Origin: DAITQM01 sp036832975
Lineage (GTDB): Bacteria > Pseudomonadota > Gammaproteobacteria > Xanthomonadales > Wenzhouxiangellaceae
DNA: 64,000 bases
Direction: 5' to 3'
Assembly: GCA_036832975.1 (NCBI GenBank)
Contig: DAITQM010000011.1
Coordinates: forward strand, 1-64,000
Position 1 is the first letter of the stretch; each line of letters opens with the position of its first letter. Below the pieces are notes generated by a model. The model was not told the origin of the DNA, did not search any database, and was given only the letters and a program-made list of their open reading frames with translations. Shown piece by piece: positions 49,782 through 59,371 of the stretch. A program made the position numbers and the translations under genes.

Positions 49782-50860
49782 CGCATCGCCTCCAGGCAAG
49801 CCGCGGCGACCTGCTCGGCGGCCGCGGGGCGGGCCAAGCGGCGGGCCGACTCAGCCATCGTCACGAGCAGCGGGCGGTCGTTGAGCAAGGGTTCCAGGGC
49901 CGCGGCGAGGTGCGCGGCGTCGAGCCCCTCCTGGCGTTCGAGGCGGGCCGCGCCGGCCGCCGCCAGAATTTCTCCATTCGCCCATTGATGATCGTCAGCG
50001 GCATACGGGTAAGGCACCAGGAAAGCGGCCACGCCGGCCGCCGCCAGTTCGCTGACCGTCAGCGCCCCGCTGCGCGCCAGTACCAGATCGGCCCAGCCAT
50101 AAGCGGCGGCCATATCGTCGATAAACGGCACCACTTCGGCAGCGATGCCATAGCGCTCATAAGCCGCCCGGGTGTCCGGCACGGCGCTGGCGCCGCACTG
50201 GTGGCGCACCTCAGGCACCCCGCCGGCGGCGAACGCGGCGAGCGCCGGCGGCACCGTTTCGTTGAAATAGCGCGCCCCGCGGCTGCCGCCGAGCACCAGC
50301 AGGCGCGCCCCCCCCGGGCGCCGCTGATAGCGCGCTCGAACGTCGTCAGCCGCCCACAGCGAACGGCGGACCGGGTTGCCGGTGACCCGGACGGCGGGGC
50401 GCTCGAACGTTCCAGCGAAACCGCAGCAGACGATCGCGGCGAGACGCGCCAGCCAGCGGTGGGTCAGGCCCGGAATGCGGTTTTGTTCATGGATCACGAG
50501 CGGGATACCGGCCAACCATGCCGCGATGCCGCCCGGGCCGGCGACGTAGCCGCCCATGCTCAAGACGCACGCCGGCCGTTCGCGGCGCAGGATCGCCAAC
50601 GCCGCGAACACCGCGCGCCCGACGTGCCACGGACTGAGCAGCCACAAACCCAGGCCGCGGCCGCGCAAGCCCTCGATAGCGATCGTGAACATGGGGTAGC
50701 CGGCATCCCGGACGAGCCGCCCTTCCATCCCGGCCGGGGTGCCGAGCCAAATGACGCCCGCGCCGCGCGCCACCAACGCCGCGGCGACGGCCAAACCGGG
50801 GAAGATATGCCCGCCGGTGCCGGCGGCCATGATCATCACTTTGCCTGCGGCACCGTTCAT
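49778..50860 (-). CDS. murG: UDP-GlcNAc transferase MurG
   Basis: Protein of 360 residues, GT28 fold. GTGGHIFPGLAVA near the start and SMGGYVAGPGGIAAW contact lipid I; LVLGGSRGARYFN and RSGALTVSELAAAG bind UDP-GlcNAc. It converts lipid I to lipid II on the inner face of the membrane. The frame continues far upstream over ftsW, but ATG at 50860 overlaps the ftsW stop (ATGA) and gives the right N-terminus. Confidence 0.96.
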   Translation of the reverse strand: MNGAAGKVMIMAAGTGGHIFPGLAVAAALVARGAGVIWLGTPAGMEGRLVRDAGYPMFTIAIEGLRGRGLGLWLLSPWHVGRAVFAALAILRRERPACVLSMGGYVAGPGGIAAWLAGIPLVIHEQNRIPGLTHRWLARLAAIVCCGFAGTFERPAVRVTGNPVRRSLWAADDVRARYQRRPGGARLLVLGGSRGARYFNETVPPALAAFAAGGVPEVRHQCGASAVPDTRAAYERYGIAAEVVPFIDDMAAAYGWADLVLARSGALTVSELAAAGVAAFLVPYPYAADDHQWANGEILAAAGAARLERQEGLDAAHLAAALEPLLNDRPLLVTMAESARRLARPAAAEQVAAACLEAMR

Positions 50861-52038
50861 GCCCAGACCCTCCGGCGCGGCACCGCCAGACGCTCGTCGT
50901 CGATCTCGCGCCGCAGCCTGAGGGCCAGGCCGAGCGCCGCGGTGACCATCACCATACTGCTTCCGCCGGTGCTGATCAGCGGCAGCGTGAGCCCGGTGGT
51001 CGGCAGCACGCCGAGGTTGACCCCGGAACTGATCAGCACTTGCAAGCCGAGCCACAGCCCGATGCCGTACAGCACAAAGGCGCTGAACGGCCGAGCCAGG
51101 CGCTCGGCGGCCAGGCCGCTGAGCAGGATGCGGCCGACGAGCACGGCGAAAGCGGCGAGGACAGCGACGACACCGGCAAGCCCAAGCTCCTCGGCGACCA
51201 CGGCGAAAATGAAATCGTTGTGCGCCTCTGGCAGGTAAAACAATTTCTGGATGCTGGCGCCGAGCCCGACACCGAACAATTCGCCGCGCCCGACCGCGAT
51301 CAGCGCCTGGAGCAGTTGATAACCATCGCCCGTCGGATCCTTTTCGGGCGCGACAAAGGTCGTCAACCGCGCCCAGCGGTACGGTTCGAGCGCCGCCATC
51401 GTCAATAACGGCAGGCTGCCGAGTGCCGGCAGCAACAGGTGCCGCCACGGGGCGCCGGCGAGCAGGACCATGCCGCCGGCGATCGACAACAGCACCAGGG
51501 CGCTGCCCATATCGGGTTGTTTGAGCAACAGCGCGGCCAGCACCGCACCCAGCAGCAGCGGCTTGAGCGTCACCCAGAACGAACCGCGCACACTCGCCCG
51601 CTGCCGCGCGAGGTAGCCGGCAATCGTCACGATGAGCAGCAATTTCACCGCCTCGACCACCTGGAAACGGAGGAGGCCGAGGTTGATCCAGCGCCGCGCG
51701 CCGTTGATCTCGACCCCGATGCCGGGCAGCAGCGGCAGCAGCAAGAGCAGGACGGCGAGCAAGGCCAGCGGCCGGCTGACCCGTTCGAGCGCCTGGCTGC
51801 CGGCGAAATAAAATGCCGCGCCCAGGCCGGCGCCGCAGGCCAGGAACATCAGATGGCGGGCGACGAAACTGAACGGCGCCACCCCGGCCCGCTCGGCGAT
51901 CGCCACCGACGACGAAGCGACCATCACGACGCCGAACGCCGCGAGAAACAGGGCTGGAATCCAAATCGCCGCATCGAGCGCCAGCCGTTCGCCGCGCTCG
52001 CCGTGGCGGATCGCCTGCCGGTTGGCGGCGGCGCTCAT
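50857..52038 (-). CDS. ftsW: SEDS glycosyltransferase FtsW
   Basis: Protein of 393 residues with about ten helices. It carries the SEDS blocks GARRWINLGLLRFQVVE, LLKQPDMGSALVLL, the long periplasmic segment around DGYQLLQALIAVGRGELFGVGLG and SSGVNLGVLPTTGLTLPLISTGGSS. It polymerises septal glycan with FtsI. ATG at 52038 overlaps the mraY stop by one base (TGATG), leaving no room for murD, which normally lies between them. Confidence 0.95.
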   Translation of the reverse strand: MSAAANRQAIRHGERGERLALDAAIWIPALFLAAFGVVMVASSSVAIAERAGVAPFSFVARHLMFLACGAGLGAAFYFAGSQALERVSRPLALLAVLLLLLPLLPGIGVEINGARRWINLGLLRFQVVEAVKLLLIVTIAGYLARQRASVRGSFWVTLKPLLLGAVLAALLLKQPDMGSALVLLSIAGGMVLLAGAPWRHLLLPALGSLPLLTMAALEPYRWARLTTFVAPEKDPTGDGYQLLQALIAVGRGELFGVGLGASIQKLFYLPEAHNDFIFAVVAEELGLAGVVAVLAAFAVLVGRILLSGLAAERLARPFSAFVLYGIGLWLGLQVLISSGVNLGVLPTTGLTLPLISTGGSSMVMVTAALGLALRLRREIDDERLAVPRRRVWA

Positions 52039-53120
52039 CAGCGCACCTTCAGGGTCAGAAGACCCAGCAGCACGAGGATCACCGAAATGATCCAAAAGCG
52101 CACGATCACCCGCGGCTCGGGCCAACCGCGCAGTTCATAGTGATGGTGCAGCGGCGCCATCTTGAAAACCCGCCGGCCGGTCAGCTTGAACGACGCGACC
52201 TGGATGATCACCGACAGGGTCTCGATCACGAAGACGCCGGACATCAGCATGAACACCAGTTCCTGGCGGACGATCACCGCGATCGTGCCGAGCGCGGCAC
52301 CGAGCGCCAAGGCGCCGATGTCGCCCATGAACACTTGCGCCGGATAGGTGTTGAACCACAAAAAGCCGAGCCCGGCGCCGGCCAGCGCCCCGCACACCAC
52401 GGCCAGTTCGCCGGCCCCGGCGACATAAGGAATGGCCAAGTAACCGGCGAAGATGCTGTTGCCCGTAGCATAGGCGAATACACCTAATGCACCGGAAATC
52501 AGGACTACCGGCATGATCGCCAGGCCGTCCAGACCGTCGGTCAGGTTGACGGCATTGCTGCTGCCGACAATCACAAAATAGGTCAAAACGATAAATCCGG
52601 CGCCGAGCGGCAGCGCGACGTTCTTGAAGAACGGCACAAGCAATGCCGTCGCCGCCGGCTCCACGGCCTGGCTGTAGAGGTAGAACGCGGCGCCGAGGCC
52701 GGCCAGCGACTGGCCGAGATACTTCCAGCGCGCCGGCAAGCCGCGGCTGTCACGGCGCACCAGCTTCCGGTAATCGTCATACCAGCCGATCGCCCCGAAA
52801 GCGACCGTGACGGCCAGCACGGTCCAGACGTAATGGTTGTTGAGATCGCCCCAGGCAAGCACGCCGAGCACCACGGCGACCAGGATCAGCGCCCCGCCCA
52901 TCGTCGGCGTGCCGGCCTTGACGAGGTGGCTCTGCGGCCCTTCCGGACGCACTGTCTGGCCGATCTGCAGGCCGTGCAGGCGGCGGATCATCGGCGGCCC
53001 GGCGAACAAGGCAACGCCGAGCGCGGTCAGCGCCGCAAGGATGGTGCGCGCCGTGATATATCCGAACAGATTGAAATCGGGGTTGAGGGCACTCAATTGC
53101 TGGCTGATCCACAACAGCAT
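52038..53120 (-). CDS. mraY: Phospho-MurNAc-pentapeptide transferase
   Basis: Protein of 360 residues with ten helices. Catalytic landmarks are AIGWYDDYRKL (Asp-Asp), SNAVNLTDGLDGLA and the HHHYELRGWPEP loop near the end. It transfers phospho-MurNAc-pentapeptide to undecaprenyl phosphate, making lipid I. ATG at 53120 overlaps the murF stop by one base; a GTG one codon upstream is the alternative. Confidence 0.97.
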   Translation of the reverse strand: MLLWISQQLSALNPDFNLFGYITARTILAALTALGVALFAGPPMIRRLHGLQIGQTVRPEGPQSHLVKAGTPTMGGALILVAVVLGVLAWGDLNNHYVWTVLAVTVAFGAIGWYDDYRKLVRRDSRGLPARWKYLGQSLAGLGAAFYLYSQAVEPAATALLVPFFKNVALPLGAGFIVLTYFVIVGSSNAVNLTDGLDGLAIMPVVLISGALGVFAYATGNSIFAGYLAIPYVAGAGELAVVCGALAGAGLGFLWFNTYPAQVFMGDIGALALGAALGTIAVIVRQELVFMLMSGVFVIETLSVIIQVASFKLTGRRVFKMAPLHHHYELRGWPEPRVIVRFWIISVILVLLGLLTLKVR

Positions 53121-54448
53121 CACACACCCCCGGCGGCGATCAGCGCCTGCGCAACGTGCTCCATGCCGGCCGAACGCGAGCCTTTGACCAGGCAGACGAT
53201 GCCGGCCTCAAGTTGCGGGACGAGCGCGGCGATCAGCGTCTCGCGGTTGGCGAAATGGACGCCGCCGGTGCCGAAAGCCTCGACCGTATGGCGGCAAAGC
53301 GGGCCGCAGGCGAACAAGCGGGCGACGCCGGCGGCGCGCGCCGCGCGGCCCATTTCGGCGTGCAACCGGGGGCTATGCGTGCCGAGTTCGGCCAGTTCGC
53401 CGAGAACCAACCACAATGGCCCGCCGCCGGCACCGGCGGCGAGCGCCGCGGCAAGCGACGCCGGGTTGGCGTTGTAGCTATCGTCGATAACGGTAAAGCC
53501 GCGGGCCGTGGCGGTCCTGAACAGCCGACCCGGTGCCGGCTCGACCGTGGCCAGCCCGGCGGCGATCGTCTCGACCGGCACCTCGAGGGCATAGGCCAGC
53601 GCCGCGGCGGCCAAGGCGTTCATCCGGTTGTGAGCGCCGCTCAGTAGCAAGGCGAGGCGGAAGCGGCCGGCCGGCGTGACGACCGCCGCATCGTCGTCGA
53701 CGAGCCGGACCTCGGCCGTCGCGCCACGGCCGAAGCGCACAATGCGGCGCGGCGCGGCCAGTGCCGCCCAGCCGGCGGCGTACGGCTCGTCGGCGTTGAT
53801 CACGGCAATGCCGTCGGGCGGTAGCGCCGCATAAATCTCGCCCTTGCCGCGGGCCACCCCATCCAAGCTGCCGAAGGTTTCCAGGTGCGCCGGCCCGACA
53901 TTGTTGACCGCGGCCAAGGCCGGCTTAGCCAGCGACGCCAGGTACGTCAAATCACCCGGTTTGCGGGCCCCCATTTCGAGCACCGCGTATCGATGCTCGG
54001 CACCCAGGCCGGCCAGCGTCAACGGCACGCCGAGTTCGTTGTTCAGATTGCCGGCGGTGGCCAGCACCGGCGCCTTCAGGGCCAGCACGGCGGCCAGCAG
54101 GTTCTTGACCGTGGTCTTGCCGTTGCTGCCGGTGATGGCGATGACGATGGCCTGCATCCCGGCACGCCACGCCGCGGCGAGCCGGCCGAATGCGCGTTCG
54201 ACGTCGGCGACGAAAAGTTGCGGCAAATCGACCGCTTGCCGGCGGCTGACCAGCGCCGCGGCGGCACCGGCCTGCGCCGCGGCAGCGACATAATCATGGC
54301 CATCGACCCGGCTGCCGGGCAATGCGACGAACAGCATGCCCGGCCGGAGCGTCCGGCTGTCGATACCGACGCCGCACCATTCCACGTTGGCGCCGTGCAC
54401 CACCCCGCCGGTCACTGCCGCCGCCCGGCTCAGCGACATCCGGATCAT
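53120..54448 (-). CDS. murF: UDP-MurNAc-tripeptide D-Ala-D-Ala ligase
   Basis: Protein of 442 residues. ATP loop GSNGKTTVKNLLAAVL, VLEMGARKPGDL and FTVIDDSYNANPASLAAAL are MurF landmarks. It adds the D-Ala-D-Ala made by Ddl, completing the pentapeptide. ATG at 54448 overlaps the murE stop (ATGA). Confidence 0.96.
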   Translation of the reverse strand: MIRMSLSRAAAVTGGVVHGANVEWCGVGIDSRTLRPGMLFVALPGSRVDGHDYVAAAAQAGAAAALVSRRQAVDLPQLFVADVERAFGRLAAAWRAGMQAIVIAITGSNGKTTVKNLLAAVLALKAPVLATAGNLNNELGVPLTLAGLGAEHRYAVLEMGARKPGDLTYLASLAKPALAAVNNVGPAHLETFGSLDGVARGKGEIYAALPPDGIAVINADEPYAAGWAALAAPRRIVRFGRGATAEVRLVDDDAAVVTPAGRFRLALLLSGAHNRMNALAAAALAYALEVPVETIAAGLATVEPAPGRLFRTATARGFTVIDDSYNANPASLAAALAAGAGGGPLWLVLGELAELGTHSPRLHAEMGRAARAAGVARLFACGPLCRHTVEAFGTGGVHFANRETLIAALVPQLEAGIVCLVKGSRSAGMEHVAQALIAAGGV

Positions 54449-55920
54449 GCCGCTTCCTCCAGCGCCTGGCGGGCCACCGCCGCGTCATCGAACGGCCGGC
54501 GGCGATCGCCGGTGATCTGCTCGTGTTCATGACCCTTGCCGGCGATCAGCACCAGATCGCCGGGGCCGGCGGCGGCGATCGCGGCGCGGATCGCCGCCGC
54601 CCGATCGTGGATCACGTCGTAGACCGCGCCGGTCATGCCGGCGGCGATCGCCGCGACAATCGCCGCCGGCGGTTCGTGCCGCGGATTGTCATCGGTCAGT
54701 ATCACCCGGTCGGCCAGCGATACTGCGACCTCCCCCATCAACGGCCGCTTGCCCGCATCGCGCTCACCGCCGCACCCGAAGACCACGATCAAGCGGCCGC
54801 CGGTCATCTCGCGCGCCGTGCGCAAGGCGTTGGCGAGGGCGTCGGGGGTATGGGCGTAATCGACGAGCACCCGCGGCCGGCCGTTGCCGGTCGCCACCGG
54901 TTGCATCCGGCCGGGGACCGGAGCGAGGCGCTCGAGGGCGGCCACGGTCGGCGCGAAAGGCAAACCCAGGCCGCCAAGGACCGCCGCCGCCGCGGTGATG
55001 TTGTGTGCCTGGAACCGGCCCAGGATCGGAGGTGAGATCAACGCCTCGCCCCACGGCGTGGTCAGCCGGAGCGTCAGACCGGCGGCGCTGACCGCTTCGA
55101 CCGTGCCGCGCACCTCGGCGGGTGCGTGGGCATCGAGTGCATAACGCAGCACCGGCAGCCGGCCGTCCAACTCGGCGGCGAGCGCCGCGCCGAAGGCATC
55201 GGCGGTGTTCAGCACCGCGAGAGCGGGCGCGTGTTCATAAAACAACCGCGCCTTGGCCGCCCCGTAGGTGCTGAGATCCTCGTGATAATCGAGGTGGTCG
55301 CGGCTCAAATTGGTGAACACCGCGGCGGCGAAATGGGTGCCGTTGACCCGACCCTGGGTCAGGGCGTGCGACGAAACTTCGAGCGCCACCAAGTCAACAC
55401 CGGCGGCGGCCAGGCGCGCCAATTCGCCTTGCAAGGTGACCGCATCGGGCGTGGTGTGGGCCAGGGGCCTGAGATGATCAGGGGGGCCGCTGCCCAGCGT
55501 GCCGCACAAGGCGCCAGGGCGTCCGGCGGCTGCCGGCCAGGCCTGGGCGAGAAAATGGGCGACCGAACTTTTGCCGTTGGTGCCGGTGATACCGATCACC
55601 CGGAGCCGCTCGGACGGCGCGTCGTAAAAGCGCGCGGCGATTGCTCCGAGGTGGTTTTCAAACGCCTCGATCCAGATCACCGGCACACCGCTCGCCGGGC
55701 GGGTCGGGCGCGGTGCGGCCAGGACCGCGACGGCGCCGCGGGAGACCGCCTCGGCCGCGAAATCGAGGCCGTCGTGACCGGCCCCGCGCACGGCGCAGAA
55801 GACCTCGCCTGGCTGGATCCGCCGCGAATCGGCACTGATACCGCACGCCGCAAGCGGCGGCAGTTCGGTCACCGGCACCCAGGGCGCCAGCCAGTCGGCG
55901 AGCGGGTAGGCGCGTTTCAT
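54445..55920 (-). CDS. murE: UDP-MurNAc-dipeptide ligase (meso-diaminopimelate adding)
   Basis: Protein of 491 residues. ATP loop GTNGKSSVAHFLA, the ALEVSSHAL block and DNPR in ILTDDNPRHEPP, which marks meso-diaminopimelate specificity. The wall is therefore of the ordinary Gram-negative DAP type. ATG at 55920 overlaps the ftsI stop (ATGA). The MurE-MurF pair is adjacent but not fused. Confidence 0.97.
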   Translation of the reverse strand: MKRAYPLADWLAPWVPVTELPPLAACGISADSRRIQPGEVFCAVRGAGHDGLDFAAEAVSRGAVAVLAAPRPTRPASGVPVIWIEAFENHLGAIAARFYDAPSERLRVIGITGTNGKSSVAHFLAQAWPAAAGRPGALCGTLGSGPPDHLRPLAHTTPDAVTLQGELARLAAAGVDLVALEVSSHALTQGRVNGTHFAAAVFTNLSRDHLDYHEDLSTYGAAKARLFYEHAPALAVLNTADAFGAALAAELDGRLPVLRYALDAHAPAEVRGTVEAVSAAGLTLRLTTPWGEALISPPILGRFQAHNITAAAAVLGGLGLPFAPTVAALERLAPVPGRMQPVATGNGRPRVLVDYAHTPDALANALRTAREMTGGRLIVVFGCGGERDAGKRPLMGEVAVSLADRVILTDDNPRHEPPAAIVAAIAAGMTGAVYDVIHDRAAAIRAAIAAAGPGDLVLIAGKGHEHEQITGDRRRPFDDAAVARQALEEAA

Positions 55921-57638
55921 GGCTGCGCTTCCACCGCCGCGTACCCCTGGTCGTAGTCGTCGGGCGGAATATCGAGAATACGCAAGGCTCCGGCCATCAC
56001 GCGGGCGAACACCGGCGCGGCGATCTCTCCGCCGTAATAATCGTCGCCCGCCGGATCGTCGAGCTGCACGACCAGGACCAGCGCCGGACGGCTGACCGGC
56101 GCGAAGCCGGAGAAGCTCGCGAAATAGCGGCTCTGGTACACCCCTTCGCTGTTCTTGCGCGAGGTGCCAGTCTTCCCCGCGACGCGGTACAGCGGAACCC
56201 GTGCCGCGCGCCCGGTACCGCCCGGTGTGTTGACCACCGCTTCGAGCATCGCGGTCAATTGCCGGGCGAGCGCCGGATCGAGCACCGATCGCGTCGCCGG
56301 CGGCGTCTCGCGGTGCAGCAGCCGGGGCTCATACAGCCGGCCGCCGCCGGCGATCGCGCCGTAAGCCTGGGCGAGTTGCAAGAGCGTGACCGACAAGCCG
56401 TAGCCATAAGACAACGTCGCCTGCTCGAGCGGCGTCCAACGCGGGCGGCGGCGCAATACGCCGGGTGATTCACCGGGGAATCCGGTGCCGGAGATCGCCC
56501 CGAAACCGAAGCGCTCGAGGACATTGCGCAGGTGCTCGCCGGGCACCGTCAAGGCCAGTTTGGCCATCCCGACGTTGCTCGATTTAACCAGCACGCCGGT
56601 CAGGTCGAGGCGGCCATAATCGCGGATGTCGCGCACGGTGAATTCCCCGACCGGCAGGCGTCCCGGGGAGGTATCGACCGGCGTGACGGGCGTCGCGATC
56701 CCGGCTTCGAGATAAGCCGCGGCGATAAACGGTTTGATCACCGAGCCCGGCTCGAACGGGTCGGTCAGCGCCCGGTTGCGCATCGGGTCGCCAGGCTTCA
56801 CGCCGCGCTGATTGGGGTTGTACGAGGGATAGTTGGCGAGGGCCAGGATGTCGCCGTTGCGGGCGTCGAGCAGCACCAGGCTCGCCGCCTCGGCGCCGTG
56901 CTGAAGCACGGCACTCTGGAGTTCGCGATAAGCCAGATACTGCAAGCGCAGGTCGATCGTCAAGGTCAGATCGCGCCCTGGGGCGGCGTCGCGCAGCCGT
57001 TCGACGTGTCGGATCACCCGACCGCGGGCGTCGCGGATCACCCGCTGGCTGCCGGGCGTGCCGCGCAGCCAATCGTTGAACATCAACTCGACGCCCTCCT
57101 GGCCGATATCGTCGATATTGGTCAGGCCGGTGACCTGCGCGATCACTTCGCCGGCCGGATAAAAGCGTTTGTATTCGCGGCGGAAAATCAGGCCTTCGAG
57201 TCCCGAATCGCGCAACGCCGTCGCGGTTTCCGGCGTCAGGTGGCGGCGCAGCCAGAGAAAATCCCGCATTTGCCGGCTGGCCAGCGTCCGTTCGAGGTCA
57301 TCGGCATCGACCTTCAGCAAGCCGGCGAGTTCGGCTGTCTGGCCTGGCGCATCGAGCAGTTTCGCCGGTTTCGCCGCCAGCGACGTGACCGGCGTACTCA
57401 CCGCCAACGGTTCGCCATTGCGGTCGTTGATCTGGCCGCGCACCACCGGCAATTCGACGGTTCTGAGATATTGCGCTGCGCCTTCGTCCTGCCAGGCGTC
57501 GGCTTCCATGATCTGTAAATTCACGGCGCGCGCCACCAGCGCCAGCGCCGCCAGTGCGAAACAGGTGAGCAACACGCCGAGGCGGCCGGCGGCCGCCGCG
57601 GCCGGCGGCGCTGTGGAGACCGGCGCTTTCGCGTTCAT
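55917..57638 (-). CDS. ftsI: Septal transpeptidase FtsI (PBP3)
   Basis: Protein of 573 residues. One N-terminal helix (about 20-40), the PBP dimerisation domain with RGQINDRNGEPLAVSTP, and the transpeptidase domain with active Ser in PGSVIKP, VKSSN and AGKTGTS. It cross-links septal peptidoglycan with FtsW. ATG at 57638 overlaps the ftsL stop (ATGA); the frame is open upstream but lies in ftsL. Confidence 0.97.
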   Translation of the reverse strand: MNAKAPVSTAPPAAAAAGRLGVLLTCFALAALALVARAVNLQIMEADAWQDEGAAQYLRTVELPVVRGQINDRNGEPLAVSTPVTSLAAKPAKLLDAPGQTAELAGLLKVDADDLERTLASRQMRDFLWLRRHLTPETATALRDSGLEGLIFRREYKRFYPAGEVIAQVTGLTNIDDIGQEGVELMFNDWLRGTPGSQRVIRDARGRVIRHVERLRDAAPGRDLTLTIDLRLQYLAYRELQSAVLQHGAEAASLVLLDARNGDILALANYPSYNPNQRGVKPGDPMRNRALTDPFEPGSVIKPFIAAAYLEAGIATPVTPVDTSPGRLPVGEFTVRDIRDYGRLDLTGVLVKSSNVGMAKLALTVPGEHLRNVLERFGFGAISGTGFPGESPGVLRRRPRWTPLEQATLSYGYGLSVTLLQLAQAYGAIAGGGRLYEPRLLHRETPPATRSVLDPALARQLTAMLEAVVNTPGGTGRAARVPLYRVAGKTGTSRKNSEGVYQSRYFASFSGFAPVSRPALVLVVQLDDPAGDDYYGGEIAAPVFARVMAGALRILDIPPDDYDQGYAAVEAQP

Positions 57639-57922
57639 CGCTCGTCCCCCTCGTCGTTCACGATCAGCAGGCGCGGCCGTTTCGGTTCGTGCATGCGCAG
57701 TTCGCGCCGGGCATGGTCCTCGACCCGCTGCGCCGCGGCCAGCGTCGCGCTTTGCAGTTGCAGGCGGCTCCATAGATCGAGTTCGGCGTCGATCCGGACC
57801 TGCACGGCGCGCAATTCGGTGTACGCCACCCGGCTCTGATGGCGGAGCCAAACGACGCCGAGGGCGCTCGCCACCTCCACGGTGACGACGAGCAGCAACG
57901 CAACGGCACCCTGCCGGGTCAC
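57635..57922 (-). CDS. ftsL: Cell division protein FtsL
   Basis: Protein of 95 residues. One membrane helix (about 5-25, VALLLVVTVEVASALGVVWL) and a leucine-rich coiled coil (ELRAVQVRIDAELDLWSRLQLQ) fit the bitopic FtsL/FtsB fold. The position between rsmH and ftsI confirms it. GTG start overlaps the rsmH stop (GTGA). Confidence 0.92.
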   Translation of the reverse strand: MTRQGAVALLLVVTVEVASALGVVWLRHQSRVAYTELRAVQVRIDAELDLWSRLQLQSATLAAAQRVEDHARRELRMHEPKRPRLLIVNDEGDER

Positions 57923-58872
57923 GCGACGCGCTCCACGGCCCGCAGCACCGCGCTGCGCGAGCGCGGATTGGCCGCCATCTCAGCCGCCCCGGGCCGGAGC
58001 GCCCGACCGACCAACCGGTAACGCAGCGGCGGCACAGCGCGCGGCGGCCGCCGGCGATTGCCCGGTGGCGGACGGGCGACAGCGGCGAACGCCCGCTTCA
58101 CGCACCGGTCTTCGAGCGAATGAAAGCTGATCACCACCAGCCGGCCGCCGGCCGCGAGTTTCCCCAACGCCTTGTTCAATGCCTCGTCCAATTGCCGTAG
58201 TTCGTCGTTGACCACGATCCGCAGCGCCTGAAAGGTTCGGGTCGCCGGATGCTTGCCGGGCTGGCGCGAGACGCCGCAGGCCACCACCAGGTCGGCCAAC
58301 TGCCGGGTCGTCGTCAGCGGCGCGCCGGCCCGCCGTTGCACGATCGCCCGCGCGATGCGTCGCGCCAGGCGTTCCTCACCGTAATCCTTGAGGACCCGAG
58401 CGATCTCCCGCTCGTCCGCCGTCCGCAACCACTCGGCGGCACTCGGCCCGGAATCCGGATCCATGCGCAGGTCGAGCGGGCCGTCACGCATGAAGCTGAA
58501 GCCACGCTCGGGGTCATCGAGTTGCGGCGACGAGACGCCGAGGTCGAACAGGGCGCCGTCGATCTCGTTCCAGCCGGCCAGGGCCAGCGCCTCGTCGAGG
58601 GCCGCAAACGGCAAGCGACAAAACCGGAAGCGCGGATCGCCGCCGTGGCGTGCCGCCGCCTTCGCCGCTGCCGGATCACGATCGATCGCCAACAATCGGC
58701 CCTCCGTTCCCAATTGCCGTAAAAGCGCCGCGCTATGGCCGCCGCGGCCATAGGTCGCATCGAGATAGCGCCCGTCCGGGCGCACCGCGAGCGCCGCCAG
58801 CGCTTCATCCAGCAGCACCGGCAAATGCGCGGCGGGCGCAGTTGCGTCCCGCCGCGAGGCGCCCGCCGTCAC
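57919..58872 (-). CDS. rsmH: 16S rRNA (cytosine-1402-N4) methyltransferase
   Basis: Protein of 317 residues. HLPVLLDEALAAL, the SAM loop DATYGRGGHSAALL, DRDPAA, and FDLGVSSPQLDDPERGFSF are RsmH landmarks. It methylates C1402 of 16S rRNA in the decoding centre. GTG at 58872 overlaps the mraZ stop (GTGA); the longer frame upstream lies inside mraZ. Confidence 0.96.
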   Translation of the reverse strand: MTAGASRRDATAPAAHLPVLLDEALAALAVRPDGRYLDATYGRGGHSAALLRQLGTEGRLLAIDRDPAAAKAAARHGGDPRFRFCRLPFAALDEALALAGWNEIDGALFDLGVSSPQLDDPERGFSFMRDGPLDLRMDPDSGPSAAEWLRTADEREIARVLKDYGEERLARRIARAIVQRRAGAPLTTTRQLADLVVACGVSRQPGKHPATRTFQALRIVVNDELRQLDEALNKALGKLAAGGRLVVISFHSLEDRCVKRAFAAVARPPPGNRRRPPRAVPPLRYRLVGRALRPGAAEMAANPRSRSAVLRAVERVA

Positions 58873-59321
58873 AATCGCAACCGTGAAATCGCCTCCGTCG
58901 CCCGCGCCCGGATCAGTTCGGCATCGCGCGCGACCTTGGCGGCGATCACTTCGGCATTCCAAATTTCAAACCGGCTCACCATGCCCATCATCACGACCTT
59001 GCCCTCCAGAGCGCAGCGCTGGCGCATCGACAGCGGCAACAGAACGCGCCCGGCCGCATCCAGCGCGGTCATTTCGGCGCAACCCACCAGACGGCGCTTC
59101 AAAGCATCCTCGGCCTCGTCGATGCCGCGCAACCGGCCGAGTTCGTCGCGGATCCGTTCCCACTCGGGCAACGGGTACAGCCAAAGACAACCTTCGTCGG
59201 CGGCGCTGTAGGTAAACACCAGGCGATCGCCGTCGTGCTCGGCGATCTGGGCGCGAAACCGCGCCGGGACCGCCAGCCGGCCCTTGCTGTCGAGATTGAT
59301 CGTCGATTCGCCCTGGAACAC
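58869..59321 (-). CDS. mraZ: Transcriptional regulator MraZ
   Basis: Protein of 150 residues with two SpoVT/AbrB-like halves, each with the D-x-x-(K/x)GR motif: LDSKGRLAVP and LDAAGRVLLP. GTG at 59321 gives the conserved MFQGESTINLD opening; upstream codons are in the leader. MraZ represses its own dcw promoter by binding repeats seen just upstream. First gene of the cluster. Confidence 0.95.
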   Translation of the reverse strand: MFQGESTINLDSKGRLAVPARFRAQIAEHDGDRLVFTYSAADEGCLWLYPLPEWERIRDELGRLRGIDEAEDALKRRLVGCAEMTALDAAGRVLLPLSMRQRCALEGKVVMMGMVSRFEIWNAEVIAAKVARDAELIRARATEAISRLRL

Positions 59322-59336
59322 AGATCGCCCCGTTCT

Positions 59337-59361
59337 CCCACAATTTTGCACTTTTTACCAC
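59337..59361 (-). promoter_or_regulatory. MraZ-binding repeats
   Basis: On the minus strand GTGGT (59361-59357), GTGCA (59351-59347) and GTGGG (59341-59337) recur exactly every 10 bp, so the operator faces one side of the helix. MraZ in E. coli binds three such G-rich boxes with the same spacing. The set lies between the predicted transcription start and the mraZ start, as expected for autorepression. Confidence 0.75.
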
Positions 59362-59371
59362 TCAGAACAAG

